Of a DNA stretch of 64,000 nucleotides, positions 18,802 through 29,631 are shown one piece after another. The stretch spans positions 113,009-177,008 of the forward strand of contig DATCTN010000007.1 in assembly GCA_036567965.1 (NCBI GenBank), given 5' to 3'. Source of the stretch: Candidatus Kryptoniota bacterium. Lineage in GTDB: Bacteria > Bacteroidota > Ignavibacteria > Kryptoniales > JAKASW01. Both the position numbers and the translations under genes were made by a program. A model generated the notes under the pieces. The model was not told the DNA's origin, did not search any database, and was given only the letters and a program-made list of their open reading frames with translations. Within the stretch, counting starts at the first letter, position 1. Every line of letters begins with the position of its first letter.

Positions 18802-20972
18802 TTGGCAGTCGCATGAACTTCTTTAGAGGCAGCATTTTGTCGGTCATAATTTTAGTATGGGCCGCGTCGGATAGCAAAGTTGCATTTGGACAGACGGAAG
18901 TAACAGACGGCTATCTTCGCATCGACGCAGGAGCCGGCGATCCGCTTTTTACTACATACGCCGCATCGATGAGCAGATCACGACTTTACGGTGACAAGGC
19001 TTACTTTATGGATTATTTTTCTTCCGACGAGCCGGTAAGCTATTCGAGCCAGTACGCCGGAGAGCTGTCGCTGCTGTGGCGCGTGAATGATATAGTCATC
19101 GGACACACAGGCGACTTCGCTGTCAGACCTCGGGTTGTAGCGTCCTTCCCGGATATGGCGATCCTGAAGTATCAACCTTTTGCAAACCTCGAAGTGACGG
19201 AGACGTTCCTGGTTTACAGCTCAAGCACGGTAATTATTGATGTGCGTGTCAGGAACGGGGGAAGTGTTCCTTTCCACGTGTCCGTTTATCCAGTACTCAG
19301 ACACGTCTATGATTCCCTGCTGGTTTCTGAATTCGATTCAACGAATTATGGTTACCGGTTGTCCCACTATGAATCGCTCGAGCGGTTACATAGCAATCTC
19401 TATCCGGCTGCTGGTTATCCAACTCAGTTCAAAGATTTTCTTGGGCTTGATTCGATGCCGGGCAGCTATGGGGGTTACCCCGGTGAAAGCATTGTAGATT
19501 TCACGGAACATATTCGACTCTCAAACGAGAATGACACACCGGTGTACGGGCTCAATCAAAGGAAGTCAGGATATATCAAACTTGCGGCACTTGAAAAAGA
19601 TTTCGACATCGCACCGGAACAGTTCACGGAATTTAGGGTGATTCGTGTGTCGGAACCTGCTTCAGTGGCTGATTCGATCGTATCGTCGGACACCCGTGTC
19701 GGGATGAATGTGGATATAAAGAAAATGGAGGTGGCTGACGAAGAAATTTTCAAAACCGTGCCGAAGCCAGCTTTCATGACCGCTGACGAAAAGCTCATCT
19801 ATCTCGGCGCGCTGAACCTCGTCCGTGAGTGCATGCTCCCTCCCGAAGGGAAAACGAAATTCAATTACTATGTCTTCTCCAGGAATCCGATTTGGGGATG
19901 GGGCCATGGTCATCAGGTCATGCACGAATCGCTTTCCATGATTCCATATTCTCTCATGGATTCGAGATCGGCAGAGGAATCACAGGAGATCTTTGTGGAG
20001 CAGCAACAACCCGACGGCTTGATACCTTACCGCGTCGGTCCACGCGGTCCTCAATACTATCCGCACAATGGTGTCGGAACTACTTCCGCGCCCTTCTTCT
20101 CATGGACAAACTGGGAAATATATGAAGTCAGTCACGACAAAATATTTCTTTCAAGAGTCTATGATACCGGGATGAAATACCTTAAATATCTTGAAGAAAA
20201 TCGGGCCTCTAACCGCGATGGGCTGTTCGAGTGGGGACCTTACGGGATGATTGAGAATGTTCGCGACGACTGGAATGTTGTGTTTCAACTCTTCGCAAAG
20301 GATCATACCGACACAGTCGATGTTTCAAATCGGATCGACTGCCTGGATCTCTCTTGTCAGGTCGCGAATGAAATATACTATCTGGGTAAAATGGCCGAAG
20401 AACTCGGGAAGAATAGTGACTCGAAAGAATTGAGCTCTAAATTCCAGAGACTTCAGGATTTGATCAATAGGTTTATGTGGGATCCAGTGGATAAATTTTA
20501 TTACAACGTATCCATGGAAGATCACTCATTCGAATACAGAGGACGAAGTCTCAAGAGAAAAGAGATTATCGGCTTCCTACCACTGTGGTCTCGTGTTGCA
20601 ACAAAGGAGCGGGCGGCCGAACTCGTCACAGCATTGACAAACGATTCGACTTTTTGGCGGAAGTATGGCGTCCCGACACTTAGCGCCCTCGACTCGGGAT
20701 ATACTCCGTTCGTGGATTGCTGCTGTCACTGGAATGGACCGGTCTGGCTCCTCTGGGATTACATGGTCCTGGAGGGACTCGAGAATTATGGCTACCATAA
20801 GACTGCACGAGAACTTGCGGACAAGCTTCTGCTCGCGGTTGGAACTCAATTGAGAAACAATCACCGATATTGGGAATCATACAGTCCCGATTATCCAATT
20901 CAATCGAGTCCATCGAATTACATCTGGGACTCGATCATGGCAACGATAATACTTCGATACTATTCGAGATAA
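18798..20972 (+). CDS. Exported GH63-type glycoside hydrolase (paralogue 2)
   Basis: A 724-residue tandem paralogue of the preceding gene, sharing its domain order and most motifs: YYVFSRNPIWGWGHGHQVMH, RKEIIGFLPLW with FWRKYGVPTLSAL, and CHWNGPVWLLWDYMVLEGL. The predicted acid is D474 in RDGLFEWGP and the base E693 in RYWESYSPD. The GTG start lies within the GTGA overlap with the previous stop; an ATG five codons later is possible but has no ribosome site. The first 30 residues form a signal peptide ending KVAFGQ. The pair has clearly diverged (different insertions around 190-240), suggesting two linked substrates or linkages. Confidence 0.7.
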   Translation: MIGSRMNFFRGSILSVIILVWAASDSKVAFGQTEVTDGYLRIDAGAGDPLFTTYAASMSRSRLYGDKAYFMDYFSSDEPVSYSSQYAGELSLLWRVNDIVIGHTGDFAVRPRVVASFPDMAILKYQPFANLEVTETFLVYSSSTVIIDVRVRNGGSVPFHVSVYPVLRHVYDSLLVSEFDSTNYGYRLSHYESLERLHSNLYPAAGYPTQFKDFLGLDSMPGSYGGYPGESIVDFTEHIRLSNENDTPVYGLNQRKSGYIKLAALEKDFDIAPEQFTEFRVIRVSEPASVADSIVSSDTRVGMNVDIKKMEVADEEIFKTVPKPAFMTADEKLIYLGALNLVRECMLPPEGKTKFNYYVFSRNPIWGWGHGHQVMHESLSMIPYSLMDSRSAEESQEIFVEQQQPDGLIPYRVGPRGPQYYPHNGVGTTSAPFFSWTNWEIYEVSHDKIFLSRVYDTGMKYLKYLEENRASNRDGLFEWGPYGMIENVRDDWNVVFQLFAKDHTDTVDVSNRIDCLDLSCQVANEIYYLGKMAEELGKNSDSKELSSKFQRLQDLINRFMWDPVDKFYYNVSMEDHSFEYRGRSLKRKEIIGFLPLWSRVATKERAAELVTALTNDSTFWRKYGVPTLSALDSGYTPFVDCCCHWNGPVWLLWDYMVLEGLENYGYHKTARELADKLLLAVGTQLRNNHRYWESYSPDYPIQSSPSNYIWDSIMATIILRYYSR

Positions 20973-20977
20973 CGACG

Positions 20978-22036
20978 ATGAAAAACAGCGGAATCTTTTC
21001 GAGTCCTCACAGGAGATTCAATCCTCTTACGGGTGAGTGGATCCTCGTTTCTCCCGGCCGTACTAAACGCCCGTGGAAGGGAAAAGTGGAATCTTCAATC
21101 CTTCCGGAGCCTCCGGAATACGACGCCAACTGTTACCTTTGTCCCGGTAACACTCGCGCCAACGGAGACAATAATCCGAAATATGAATCCACATTTGTTT
21201 TCGACAATGATTTCAGCGCTCTGCGGTTTGGGACGAAGTCAGCCGAAATCAATGAGTCCGGTCTCGTCATTGCTCGCGCCGAGAGCGGTATTTGCAGAGT
21301 GGTCTGTTTCCTCCCCCGGCACGATCTGACTCTTGCCGAAATGTCGACCGAAGAAATACGGAATGTTGTAAAAGTATGGACCGATGAGTACGACCAGCTC
21401 GGCAAGAATGCCGAGGTTAATCATGTGCAGATATTCGAGAACAAGGGAGAAATAATGGGCGCGAGCAACTCTCATCCGCACTGTCAAATCTGGGCGCAGA
21501 ACTCTATACCGGTCGAGCCATCTAAGGAATTTGTTCAACTTCATAAATATCTGACCGAGAGAAAGAGTTGCTTGTTATGCGACTACATCGCTTTGGAGCT
21601 CAAGGAGAAGGCGCGCCTCGTAATTGAAAATGAATCCTTCATCGCTGTAGTTCCGTTCTGGGCCGTGTGGCCGTTCGAGACGATCGTCGTGTCGAAGAGG
21701 CATCTCGGTTGTCTCACGGACATGAGTGAATCGGAGCAAACTAAATTTTCAGAGATTCTTAAAGTTTTAACTGTCAGATATGACAACATTTTTGAAATAC
21801 CTTTTCCATATTCCTCGGGGATACACCAGAAGCCCACTGACGGAAAGCCTCATGAAGAAGCACACTTTCACATGCACTTCTATCCGCCTCTTCTTCGTTC
21901 CGCGACGGTCAAGAAGTTCATGGTCGGGTATGAAATGCTCGCCAACCCGCAGAGAGACATAACTGCAGAGGAAAGCGCGGAAAGAATCCGTGAACTCCCC
22001 GGCGTACATTACAAGGCGCGGAAAATGAAAGCCTGA
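20978..22036 (+). CDS. galT: Galactose-1-phosphate uridylyltransferase
   Basis: Exchanges UMP between UDP-glucose and galactose-1-phosphate in the Leloir pathway; cytoplasmic. I start it at ATG 20978, five bases after the paralogue-2 stop, because MKNSGIFSSPHRRFNPLTGE is the usual GalT opening; the open frame upstream is only overlap with that gene. It is 352 residues long. The active-site HPH is H166-P-H168 in SNSHPHCQIWAQ, almost the same numbers as E. coli H164/H166. Cysteine pairs YLCPGN and CLLCDY could hold zinc. No galK or galE is in the window. Its place between hydrolases suggests that galactose or a related sugar-1-phosphate is released from the target glycan. Confidence 0.92.
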   Translation: MKNSGIFSSPHRRFNPLTGEWILVSPGRTKRPWKGKVESSILPEPPEYDANCYLCPGNTRANGDNNPKYESTFVFDNDFSALRFGTKSAEINESGLVIARAESGICRVVCFLPRHDLTLAEMSTEEIRNVVKVWTDEYDQLGKNAEVNHVQIFENKGEIMGASNSHPHCQIWAQNSIPVEPSKEFVQLHKYLTERKSCLLCDYIALELKEKARLVIENESFIAVVPFWAVWPFETIVVSKRHLGCLTDMSESEQTKFSEILKVLTVRYDNIFEIPFPYSSGIHQKPTDGKPHEEAHFHMHFYPPLLRSATVKKFMVGYEMLANPQRDITAEESAERIRELPGVHYKARKMKA

Positions 22037-22048
22037 AGGAATCAGATT

Positions 22049-24631
22049 ATGAAATCACTTACTAGATGGACATTTCAGCAGTTTGTCCCATTGGTTGCTC
22101 TATGTCTTGCAGTATATGTGCAGGATTCTAGGGCGCAAGAGTACAGATCGATGGCCAGCCCAAAATCGGAAGTCATCTCTGGACTTGCGAGATTCACGGT
22201 CCTGACGCGGCAAATGATAAGACTTGAATGGTCATCTGACGGCAAATTCGAAGACAGGCCATCTTTGGTATTTGTAAATCGTGATCTCCCCACGCCCGGT
22301 TTCGCTGTCTTCTCGGACGGCGGGTGGCTGGTTATCAATACCGGAAAGCTCGTGCTGAGATATTTGAAGAATTCCGGAGAGTTCACTGCGACGAATCTCT
22401 CGATCTCACTCGAAGTGGATGGCAAGAAGATAACGTGGCAGCCGGGCACGCCGAACTCGGGAAATCTGCTCGGCACTATCAGGACGCTCGACGGAGTAAA
22501 AGGTTCGATCGGACTTGAGCCGGGCCTCCTGTCGCGAGACGGCTGGTCGCTGATAGATGATAGTGATCATCCGCTATTTGATGACAGCAAATGGTCCTGG
22601 GTGGAGCCACGGCCGAATGGAAATCATCAAGACTGGTACTTTTTCGGCTACGGTCATGAATATAAAAAAGAACTCGGCGATTATGTCAAGGTCGCTGGAA
22701 GAATTCCGATGCCGCCGCGATATGCATTCGGCACGTGGTGGTCCAGATACTGGGCATACACGGACGAAGAGCTGAAAGGCTTGGTAAATCAATTCTCGGC
22801 TTTCAATCTCCCGCTCGACGTGCTGGTCGTGGATATGGACTGGCATCAGACATTCGATCTTCGCTGGTCCCGGTCAGTAGTTGACCAGGCAGGACAGGCG
22901 AAAGGTTGGACAGGCTACTCATGGGACAAAATCCTCTTCCCTGATCCTGCGGATTTCATGAAGTGGTGCAAGAACCGCGGGCTCAAGCTCACCTTCAACT
23001 TGCATCCCGCAGCAGGAATCGAACCGTGGGAAGATCATTACCCTGCGATGGCCTTGGCGATGGGTATAGATCCGGCAACAAAAAAGTATGTCCCGTTCGA
23101 CATCACCGATAAAACATTCGCGGAAAACTATTTCAAGATAATCATCGATCCGCTCGAAAGAGAAGGAGTCGATTTCTGGTGGATGGATTGGCAGCAGTGG
23201 GACACAACAAGAATTCACGGACTCAATCCGACATGGTGGATCAACTACGCGTTTTATACGCATATGGAACGTGAGGATAATGAGAGACCCATGATACTTT
23301 CGAGATGGGGCGGGCTCGGCGACCATCGCTACGAAATCGGTTTTTCGGGAGATGTCATCACGGATTGGTCGTCGCTTGCATTTCAACCGTACTTTACTTC
23401 CACAGCGGCAAATGTCGGCTTCGGTTATTGGAGCCATGATATCGGTGGACACATTCCCGGGACGGTTTCACCCGAATTATATACGAGGTGGGTGCAGTGG
23501 GGCGCATTCAGTCCCATCCTGCGCACACACACAACGCGGAACGCGGAATCCGAGAGGCGTATCTGGGCATTTCCTTATCCGTATTTTAATGCGATGAAAG
23601 ATGCCATTGAGTTGAGGCGGTCACTCATGCCTTATATTTACACAGCGGCACGCGAGACGTATGATACAGGTATCTCATTGGTACACCCGCTTTATTATGA
23701 TTATCCCGATCAACCGGAATCTTACTCTTTCGAGGACGAGTACATGTTTGGTGATGACATCATGGTGGCGCCCGTTGTCGGTCCAATGGCCGGGGACACG
23801 CTTCTCACACTCCAAGATGTCTGGATTCCGCCGGGAAGCTGGATTGAATGGTACAGCGGGAGAAAATTTGTGGGTCCCGCTGTCGTCAAACGGAGATTTG
23901 CTATCGATGAAATTCCGGTCTACGTGAAGCAGGGTTCAATAATTCCTGCCACTGACCAGACGTCACATAATTTGTTGAAGCCAATTGACCAAATCACTCT
24001 CGTTATCTTTCCGGATAAAGCGGGCACATGCGAGCTTTATGAGGACGAAGGAAATTCGATTGGTTACACAAGAAGCGCTTTCGCTCGGACCAGAATATCA
24101 TACTCGAGAGAGGATCGAAGCTCAATAAGACTCACAATAGAACCACTCTCCGGACACTATGAGGGAATGCCACAGGTGAAATCCTACGAAGTTAGACTCA
24201 TGAACGTTTTACCTGTGGAATCTGTAATCGGTGGCGGATCCGGTACAAAATGGAATTATGACGGCGACAGGTTGATGGCAACAGTATTCATTCCCAGTGC
24301 AAGCGTACACAGGAGAATCAACATGAAGATTTCTTTTGCTCCGTCGGTTGATGACGAACAGCTTTATGGGATGGCAGGCAAAATAAAACGCTTGAAGGAA
24401 GGGATGGATATCTTGAATCATCTCTGGCCGGAAGATTGGTCGCCAGACTCGCTCATCGTAGCGGCTCAAACCGGAGACCGCATTTCTCTTTTTCCAAAGA
24501 CAGCGGCGGCCGAAGTCAAACGGTTTTATTCGATTCTTCCGCTGCTCACTACCCAAATAGAGGGGCTGAAGGGAGACAAGACAATTGTTAATCGCGCGCT
24601 CGTCAGACTCGAAGGAACGCTGACAAAGTAA
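22049..24631 (+). CDS. Exported GH31 alpha-glucosidase/alpha-xylosidase
   Basis: An 860-residue retaining alpha-glycosidase. The first 30 residues are a signal peptide (FVPLVALCLAVYVQDSRAQ). The N-terminal beta-sandwich is followed by the barrel, with nucleophile D380 in WWMDWQQWD and acid/base D435 in IGFSGDVITDW, then distal beta domains. About 90 extra C-terminal residues are helical (VDDEQLYGMAGKIKRLKEGM onward) and not part of the standard fold. AAGGA precedes the ATG. It lies 12 bases after galT. With the two GH63-type enzymes it makes an alpha-glucan or mixed alpha-galactoside/glucoside degradation set, but no SusC/SusD or transporter is present. Confidence 0.9.
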   Translation: MKSLTRWTFQQFVPLVALCLAVYVQDSRAQEYRSMASPKSEVISGLARFTVLTRQMIRLEWSSDGKFEDRPSLVFVNRDLPTPGFAVFSDGGWLVINTGKLVLRYLKNSGEFTATNLSISLEVDGKKITWQPGTPNSGNLLGTIRTLDGVKGSIGLEPGLLSRDGWSLIDDSDHPLFDDSKWSWVEPRPNGNHQDWYFFGYGHEYKKELGDYVKVAGRIPMPPRYAFGTWWSRYWAYTDEELKGLVNQFSAFNLPLDVLVVDMDWHQTFDLRWSRSVVDQAGQAKGWTGYSWDKILFPDPADFMKWCKNRGLKLTFNLHPAAGIEPWEDHYPAMALAMGIDPATKKYVPFDITDKTFAENYFKIIIDPLEREGVDFWWMDWQQWDTTRIHGLNPTWWINYAFYTHMEREDNERPMILSRWGGLGDHRYEIGFSGDVITDWSSLAFQPYFTSTAANVGFGYWSHDIGGHIPGTVSPELYTRWVQWGAFSPILRTHTTRNAESERRIWAFPYPYFNAMKDAIELRRSLMPYIYTAARETYDTGISLVHPLYYDYPDQPESYSFEDEYMFGDDIMVAPVVGPMAGDTLLTLQDVWIPPGSWIEWYSGRKFVGPAVVKRRFAIDEIPVYVKQGSIIPATDQTSHNLLKPIDQITLVIFPDKAGTCELYEDEGNSIGYTRSAFARTRISYSREDRSSIRLTIEPLSGHYEGMPQVKSYEVRLMNVLPVESVIGGGSGTKWNYDGDRLMATVFIPSASVHRRINMKISFAPSVDDEQLYGMAGKIKRLKEGMDILNHLWPEDWSPDSLIVAAQTGDRISLFPKTAAAEVKRFYSILPLLTTQIEGLKGDKTIVNRALVRLEGTLTK

Positions 24632-24801
24632 TTCGGCTATCAGTCAGACCTCATCGCGCAGATTATTCTCTGATCTTCAGCGAGAACTGACAAAATTAAC
24701 AACGACTGCCAATTTGTCATCCCAGGGCATTGGATTGGCATCGGATATCAACCAGTCCCCTCCGTATGATCCCTAAACGCTTCGGTTTGGCCGTTTTGTA
24801 G

Positions 24802-24816
24802 TGGCATGCAGATTGC
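24802..24816 (+). promoter_or_regulatory. Candidate sigma54 (-24/-12) promoter for dnaK
   Basis: TGGCATGCAGATTGC at 24802-24816 matches the sigma54 consensus TGGCACG-N4-TTGC at every defined base except one (T for C at the sixth). The GG and GC dinucleotides are at the required spacing. It lies 60 bases before the dnaK ATG, leaving room for a leader of about 50 bases with the AAAGGAGA ribosome site. I see no CIRCE element (TTAGCACTC inverted repeat) in the 245-base gap 24632-24876. Confidence 0.45.
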
Positions 24817-24876
24817 CCGAATATGGTCACATGCAAATTTTCATGAAAGACGATTCAAACAAAGGAGAGATATAAG

Positions 24877-26796
24877 ATGGCGAAAATTATTGGAATTGAT
24901 CTGGGAACAACCAATTCATGTGTCGCAGTGATGGAGGGAAATACGCCGACCGTTATCGCGAACGCTGAAGGGGCCCGGACGACACCTTCAATCGTTGCCC
25001 AGTCAAAGACAGGAGAGTGGCTGGTTGGCGCTCCTGCGAAGAGGCAAGCAATAACGAATCCCCAGAATACTGTTTTCTCGATCAAGAGATTCATGGGACG
25101 ATTCTATAATGAGGTGACGGAAGAGATGTCACGCGTACCTTATAAGGTTGTCAAGGGGCCGAACGATTCTGCGCGCGTCGAGATTTCCGGGAGGCAGTAC
25201 TCGCCGCCCGAAATAAGCGCAATGATACTTCAGAAGATGAAGCAGACCGCGGAAGATTACCTCGGCGAGAAGATCACTGAAGCAGTAGTGACGGTCCCTG
25301 CTTACTTCAATGATGCTCAGCGTCAGGCCACCAAGGAGGCGGGAGAGGTCGCGGGATTGAACGTGCGCCGGATTATCAATGAGCCGACTGCCGCGGCACT
25401 CGCCTATGGTCTCGACAAGAAAACCAAGAATCTTAAAGTCGCCGTGTACGACCTTGGGGGCGGTACGTTCGATATTTCCATCCTCGAGCTCGGTGACGGC
25501 GTGTTCGAAGTGAAATCGACAAACGGTGACACTCACCTCGGCGGCGATGATTTCGATATGAAGGTCATGAACTATATCGCGGATGAATTTTTCAAGAACG
25601 AGAAGATCGATCTCAGAAAAGATCCCATGGCGCTGCAAAGGTTGAAGGAAGCCGCTGAAAAGGCGAAGATGGAACTGTCGACCCAGCTTCAAACTGAAAT
25701 AAATCTTCCGTTCATCACTGCGACCCAGGACGGGCCGAAGCATATGAACATGACACTGACGAGAGCGAAACTCGAACAGCTGGTTGCGGATCTGATTCAG
25801 CGTACGGTCGACCCTGTCAAGAAAGCACTCTCCGACGCTAAGCTGTCGCCGGCAGAAATCGACGAGGTGATTCTCGTGGGTGGGATGACAAGGATGCCGA
25901 AGGTGCAGGAAACTGTGAAGACATACTTCAACAGGGAACCGCACAAAGGAGTCAACCCCGACGAGGTCGTCGCGATAGGAGCGAGCATCCAGGGCGCCGT
26001 TCTGACTGGAGAGATAAAAGACGTTCTCCTTCTTGACGTCACGCCGCTTTCTCTTGGCATCGAGACACTCGGCGGAGTCATGACGCCGTTGATACAGGCA
26101 AACACTACGATTCCGACCAGGAAGAGTGAAGTGTTCTCAACAGCTGCAGACAATCAAACATCGGTAGAGATTCACGTGCTGCAGGGTGAGCGACCGATGG
26201 CGAATGACAACAGGACTCTCGGACGTTTCATACTTGACGGGTTGCCGCCGGCCCCGCGCGGCCTGCCGCAGATCGATGTCGCATTCGACATCGACGCGAA
26301 TGGCATCCTCCACGTTACAGCTAAGGACAAAGCAACGAGCAAGGAACAAAGTATTCGAATAACTTCTTCGAGCGGTTTGTCCCGAGAGGAGATAGATCGC
26401 ATGAAGAAAGCTGCAGAAGAACACGCGGCCGAAGACAAATCGAAGAAAGAGGAAGTCGAAACTCGAAATCAGGCTGATAATCTTATCTTCCAGAGCAAGA
26501 AGCAGCTTCAAGAATTCGGTGAGAAGATTCCTGCGGACAAGAAGAAGACGCTGGAAGACGCAATTCAGAAGCTGGAAACGTCGGCGAAGACAGCGTCGCT
26601 CTCAGAGCTCAAGTCGGAAATTGAAGTGCTCAACAAGGCATGGAGCGAAGCGGCGACCTACATGTATCAACAAGCCCAATCGCAACCTCAGGGTGGACAG
26701 CAACAGCAGGGCCCCCAGCAAGGTACCACGGAAGAAAAAGGGCCCGGTCCCGAGAACGCCGACTATGAAATAATCGACGACAAAGACAAGAAATAA
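24877..26796 (+). CDS. dnaK: Chaperone protein DnaK (Hsp70)
   Basis: ATP-dependent cytoplasmic chaperone. The 639-residue length is standard. Nucleotide-binding motifs include [18 protein letters not shown] at the start, [18 protein letters not shown] and [14 protein letters not shown]. The substrate-binding domain begins after [17 protein letters not shown]. The tail is Gln/Gly-rich and ends [13 protein letters not shown], the usual acidic end. A strong AAAGGAGA site precedes the ATG. No grpE or dnaJ is adjacent. A clean terminator follows, so dnaK is probably a single-gene transcript with clpB separate. Confidence 0.98.
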   Translation: MAKIIGIDLGTTNSCVAVMEGNTPTVIANAEGARTTPSIVAQSKTGEWLVGAPAKRQAITNPQNTVFSIKRFMGRFYNEVTEEMSRVPYKVVKGPNDSARVEISGRQYSPPEISAMILQKMKQTAEDYLGEKITEAVVTVPAYFNDAQRQATKEAGEVAGLNVRRIINEPTAAALAYGLDKKTKNLKVAVYDLGGGTFDISILELGDGVFEVKSTNGDTHLGGDDFDMKVMNYIADEFFKNEKIDLRKDPMALQRLKEAAEKAKMELSTQLQTEINLPFITATQDGPKHMNMTLTRAKLEQLVADLIQRTVDPVKKALSDAKLSPAEIDEVILVGGMTRMPKVQETVKTYFNREPHKGVNPDEVVAIGASIQGAVLTGEIKDVLLLDVTPLSLGIETLGGVMTPLIQANTTIPTRKSEVFSTAADNQTSVEIHVLQGERPMANDNRTLGRFILDGLPPAPRGLPQIDVAFDIDANGILHVTAKDKATSKEQSIRITSSSGLSREEIDRMKKAAEEHAAEDKSKKEEVETRNQADNLIFQSKKQLQEFGEKIPADKKKTLEDAIQKLETSAKTASLSELKSEIEVLNKAWSEAATYMYQQAQSQPQGGQQQQGPQQGTTEEKGPGPENADYEIIDDKDKK

Positions 26797-26811
26797 TTCG
26801 TGATGATTAAC

Positions 26812-26846
26812 AGCGGGAGGCTGCATTTCCTTGCCTCCCGCTTTTC
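26812..26846 (+). terminator. Rho-independent terminator after dnaK
   Basis: AGCGGGAGGC (26812-26821) and GCCTCCCGCT (26833-26842) form a perfect 10-base stem with an 11-base loop, followed by a short T run (26842-26845). It begins 16 bases after the dnaK stop and ends 15 bases before the clpB ATG. Confidence 0.85.
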
Positions 26847-26860
26847 ACAAAGACATAATT

Positions 26861-29503
26861 ATGAATCCCAATAAACTGACAGTAAAATCGCAGGAAGCGC
26901 TGGAACGGGCGCGTGTAATTGCATCTGAAAATCAACAACAGGCGATCGAGCCCGAACATCTCCTCCTCGCACTCGTTACAGACGAAGAGGGAGTTGTTTC
27001 ATCGATCATGCAGAAAGCGGGTGTCAACTCAGATTACGTCAGAGGAAAGCTCGAAGAAAGCATAAGGAAATTTCCCCGGATCTCAGCCGGAGGCGTAACT
27101 AGCCAATATCTCTCGCAGCCCCTGGCACAGGTGCTCGACTCGGCTGAGAAGGAAGCATCTCAAATGAAAGATGAGTTTGTCAGCACAGAACATTTACTGC
27201 TGGGATTCCTTACCGCGCGGAACACAGATGCTTTCAAAATCTTGAACTCGCAGGGGCTGACGCATGAGCTCGTCCTTAAGGCTCTCAAAGAAGTTAGAGG
27301 AACTCAGCGTGTGGTCGATCAGAATCCCGAAGAGAAATACCAGTCGCTCGAAAAGTTCGGCCGTGACTTGACCGATCTCGCGAGAAAGGGGAAACTCGAT
27401 CCCGTGATCGGCCGCGATGACGAAATCAGGAGAGTCCTCCAGGTTCTCGAGAGAAGAACAAAGAATAACCCAGTCTTAATTGGAGACCCTGGCGTCGGTA
27501 AGACGGCCGTTGTGGAAGGGATCGCAAGGAGGATCGCGACCGGCGATGTTCCCAACAGCCTGAAATCAAAGCGCATAGTAGAGCTGGATATGGGAACCCT
27601 GGTGGCCGGAACCGGCTATCGGGGTCAATTTGAAGACAGGCTCAAGTCGATTATCAAGGAAGTCGTTGAGTCGAACGGCGAGGTAATCCTCTTCATGGAC
27701 GAGCTGCACACTCTAGTCGGAGCTGGAGCAGCGCAGGGTTCGGTAGACGCTTCGAACATGCTGAAGCCGGCACTCGCGCGCGGCGAGCTAAGAGCGATCG
27801 GCGCGACCACTATAAACGAGTATAGGAAATATATCGAGAAAGATCCGGCGCTGGAAAGGAGATTCCAGCCCATCATGGTCGATGAGCCGACGATCGAAGA
27901 CACGATCTCAATTTTAAGAGGACTCAAGGAGAGGTATGAAGTTCACCATGGGGTCAGAATCACGGACGGCGCTATCGTTGCAGCCGCACAGCTGAGCAAC
28001 AGGTACATAACCGACCGTTTCCTCCCCGACAAAGCGATCGATCTGATAGACGAGGCGGCTTCAAAGCTGAGAATCGAGATGGATTCGCTCCCGGAGGAGC
28101 TTGATGAAGTCGAAAGAAAAATCAAACAACTCGAGATCGAGAAGGAAGCCGTCAGGCGTGAAAAAGATGACGAGTCGCAGAAGAGGCTGAATGTCATCGA
28201 AAGGGAGCTTGCGGATCTCCGCGAGCAAAGCACGAAGTTGAGAAGCCATTGGCAGGTTGAAAAAGAATTGATCCAGACGATTCAAAAATCAAAAGAGGAC
28301 ATCGAGCGTCTGAAGATAGAATCCGATAAAGCCGAACGCGAGGGAAATCTTGGAAAGGTTGCAGAGATCAGATATGGCGAGATTATCGGAATAGAAAAGA
28401 GGATGAAGGAGTCGTCGCAGCGCCTCGCAGAAGTCCAGCGGAACAGCAAAATGTTGAAGGAAGAAGTGGATTCTGAGGACATCGCGGAAATAGTATCGAA
28501 GTGGACAGGAATTCCGGTGACAAGGATGTTGGAGAGCGAGAGGGGCAAGCTTCTTCATATCGAAGAGCGGATTCACGAACGCCTGGTGGACCAGGAAGAG
28601 GCTGTGTCCGCGGTGGCAAACGCAGTTCGCAGAGCAAGGGCCGGCCTCCAGGACGAGAAAAGACCGATCGGTTCATTTATCTTTGTCGGGTCGACCGGTG
28701 TCGGCAAGACCGAACTTGCCCGCGCTCTCGCGGAGGTTCTCTTCGACGACGAGGATGCAATGGTTCGTATCGATATGTCCGAGTACACGGAGAAATTCTC
28801 AGTCTCCAGATTGATGGGTGCACCTCCCGGATATGTAGGATACGAGGAGGGCGGCCAGCTTACTGAGGCGGTCAGACGAAAACCCTACTCGGTCGTGTTG
28901 TTGGATGAAATCGAGAAAGCACATCCTGAGGTCTTTAATGTGCTCCTGCAAGTGCTTGATGACGGTAGGCTCACCGATAGCAAGGGAAGGACAGTAAATT
29001 TCAAAAACACCATCATCATCATGACATCGAACATAGGCTCGCAGCTCGTTCAGCAGAAGATCGAGTCCTCGACTGAACGTAATCGCGCGGAGATGATGGA
29101 AAGTTTGAAGACTGATCTGTTCAACCTTTTGAAACAAACGATAAGGCCGGAGTTTCTCAATCGTGTAGACGAAATAATCGTGTTCAAGCCGCTGAGACGT
29201 GAAGACATCCGGAATATTGTCGATCTCCAGCTCCGAAGGATTATGTCGAGGATCAACGAAAACAATAACATAAAGCTGGAAGTGAGCGATAGGGCTAAAC
29301 TCTTTCTTGCAGACGCCGGCTATGATCCTACGTTCGGGGCAAGACCTTTGAAACGCACGATTCAGAAATATATTTCAAACCCGTTGGCGGAAAAAATTCT
29401 CGCGGGTGAGTTCGAACCCGGTAACGCGATTGAAGTTGATGTGCCTGAATCCGGCAAGGTGGAGTTCAAGAAAGTTCGGAACCACGCCGAAGTCTCGAAA
29501 TAA
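26861..29503 (+). CDS. clpB: ATP-dependent disaggregase ClpB
   Basis: An AAA+ unfoldase that rescues aggregated proteins with DnaK. From ATG 26861 it is 880 residues and opens [20 protein letters not shown], the normal ClpB start; a TTG at 26831 in frame lies inside the terminator stem and is not used. Domains: Clp N repeats (1-150), NBD1 with [15 protein letters not shown], a long coiled-coil M-domain (about 395-520, heptads of Glu/Lys/Leu), and NBD2 with [16 protein letters not shown] and [13 protein letters not shown]. There is no ribosome site before the ATG. The promoter is not visible and may lie upstream of dnaK if the terminator leaks. Confidence 0.97.
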   Translation: MNPNKLTVKSQEALERARVIASENQQQAIEPEHLLLALVTDEEGVVSSIMQKAGVNSDYVRGKLEESIRKFPRISAGGVTSQYLSQPLAQVLDSAEKEASQMKDEFVSTEHLLLGFLTARNTDAFKILNSQGLTHELVLKALKEVRGTQRVVDQNPEEKYQSLEKFGRDLTDLARKGKLDPVIGRDDEIRRVLQVLERRTKNNPVLIGDPGVGKTAVVEGIARRIATGDVPNSLKSKRIVELDMGTLVAGTGYRGQFEDRLKSIIKEVVESNGEVILFMDELHTLVGAGAAQGSVDASNMLKPALARGELRAIGATTINEYRKYIEKDPALERRFQPIMVDEPTIEDTISILRGLKERYEVHHGVRITDGAIVAAAQLSNRYITDRFLPDKAIDLIDEAASKLRIEMDSLPEELDEVERKIKQLEIEKEAVRREKDDESQKRLNVIERELADLREQSTKLRSHWQVEKELIQTIQKSKEDIERLKIESDKAEREGNLGKVAEIRYGEIIGIEKRMKESSQRLAEVQRNSKMLKEEVDSEDIAEIVSKWTGIPVTRMLESERGKLLHIEERIHERLVDQEEAVSAVANAVRRARAGLQDEKRPIGSFIFVGSTGVGKTELARALAEVLFDDEDAMVRIDMSEYTEKFSVSRLMGAPPGYVGYEEGGQLTEAVRRKPYSVVLLDEIEKAHPEVFNVLLQVLDDGRLTDSKGRTVNFKNTIIIMTSNIGSQLVQQKIESSTERNRAEMMESLKTDLFNLLKQTIRPEFLNRVDEIIVFKPLRREDIRNIVDLQLRRIMSRINENNNIKLEVSDRAKLFLADAGYDPTFGARPLKRTIQKYISNPLAEKILAGEFEPGNAIEVDVPESGKVEFKKVRNHAEVSK

Positions 29504-29530
29504 ATTTCTCATCACATATCTCTCCGATGA

Positions 29531-29566
29531 GAGCCCGTCCAGCTTCTTTGGGCGGGCTTCGTCTTT
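29531..29566 (+). terminator. Rho-independent terminator after clpB
   Basis: GAGCCCGTCC (29531-29540) pairs with GGGCGGGCTT (29550-29559) as a 10-base stem with two G-T wobbles and a 9-base loop. A T-rich stretch (TTCGTCTTTG) follows. It begins 27 bases past the clpB stop. Confidence 0.75.
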
Positions 29567-29631
29567 GTATAGGCGACTCGGTTACATGAGTTTCGTGTCA
29601 GGCCGCTTCTGAAAGCACGGCATACTGGCGC

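Noticed and set aside
24632-24876. CIRCE or other HrcA operator before dnaK
   Set aside because: No TTAGCACTC/GAGTGCTAA inverted repeat is present in the gap.
25129-25944. Long minus-strand ORF of 271 codons
   Set aside because: Lies entirely opposite dnaK and has no motif; a shadow of strong codon bias.
26831-26859. TTGCCT-17-CATAAT as a promoter for clpB, and TTG 26831 as its start
   Set aside because: The -10 would end one base before the ATG, placing the transcript start inside the gene; the TTG lies within the dnaK terminator stem.
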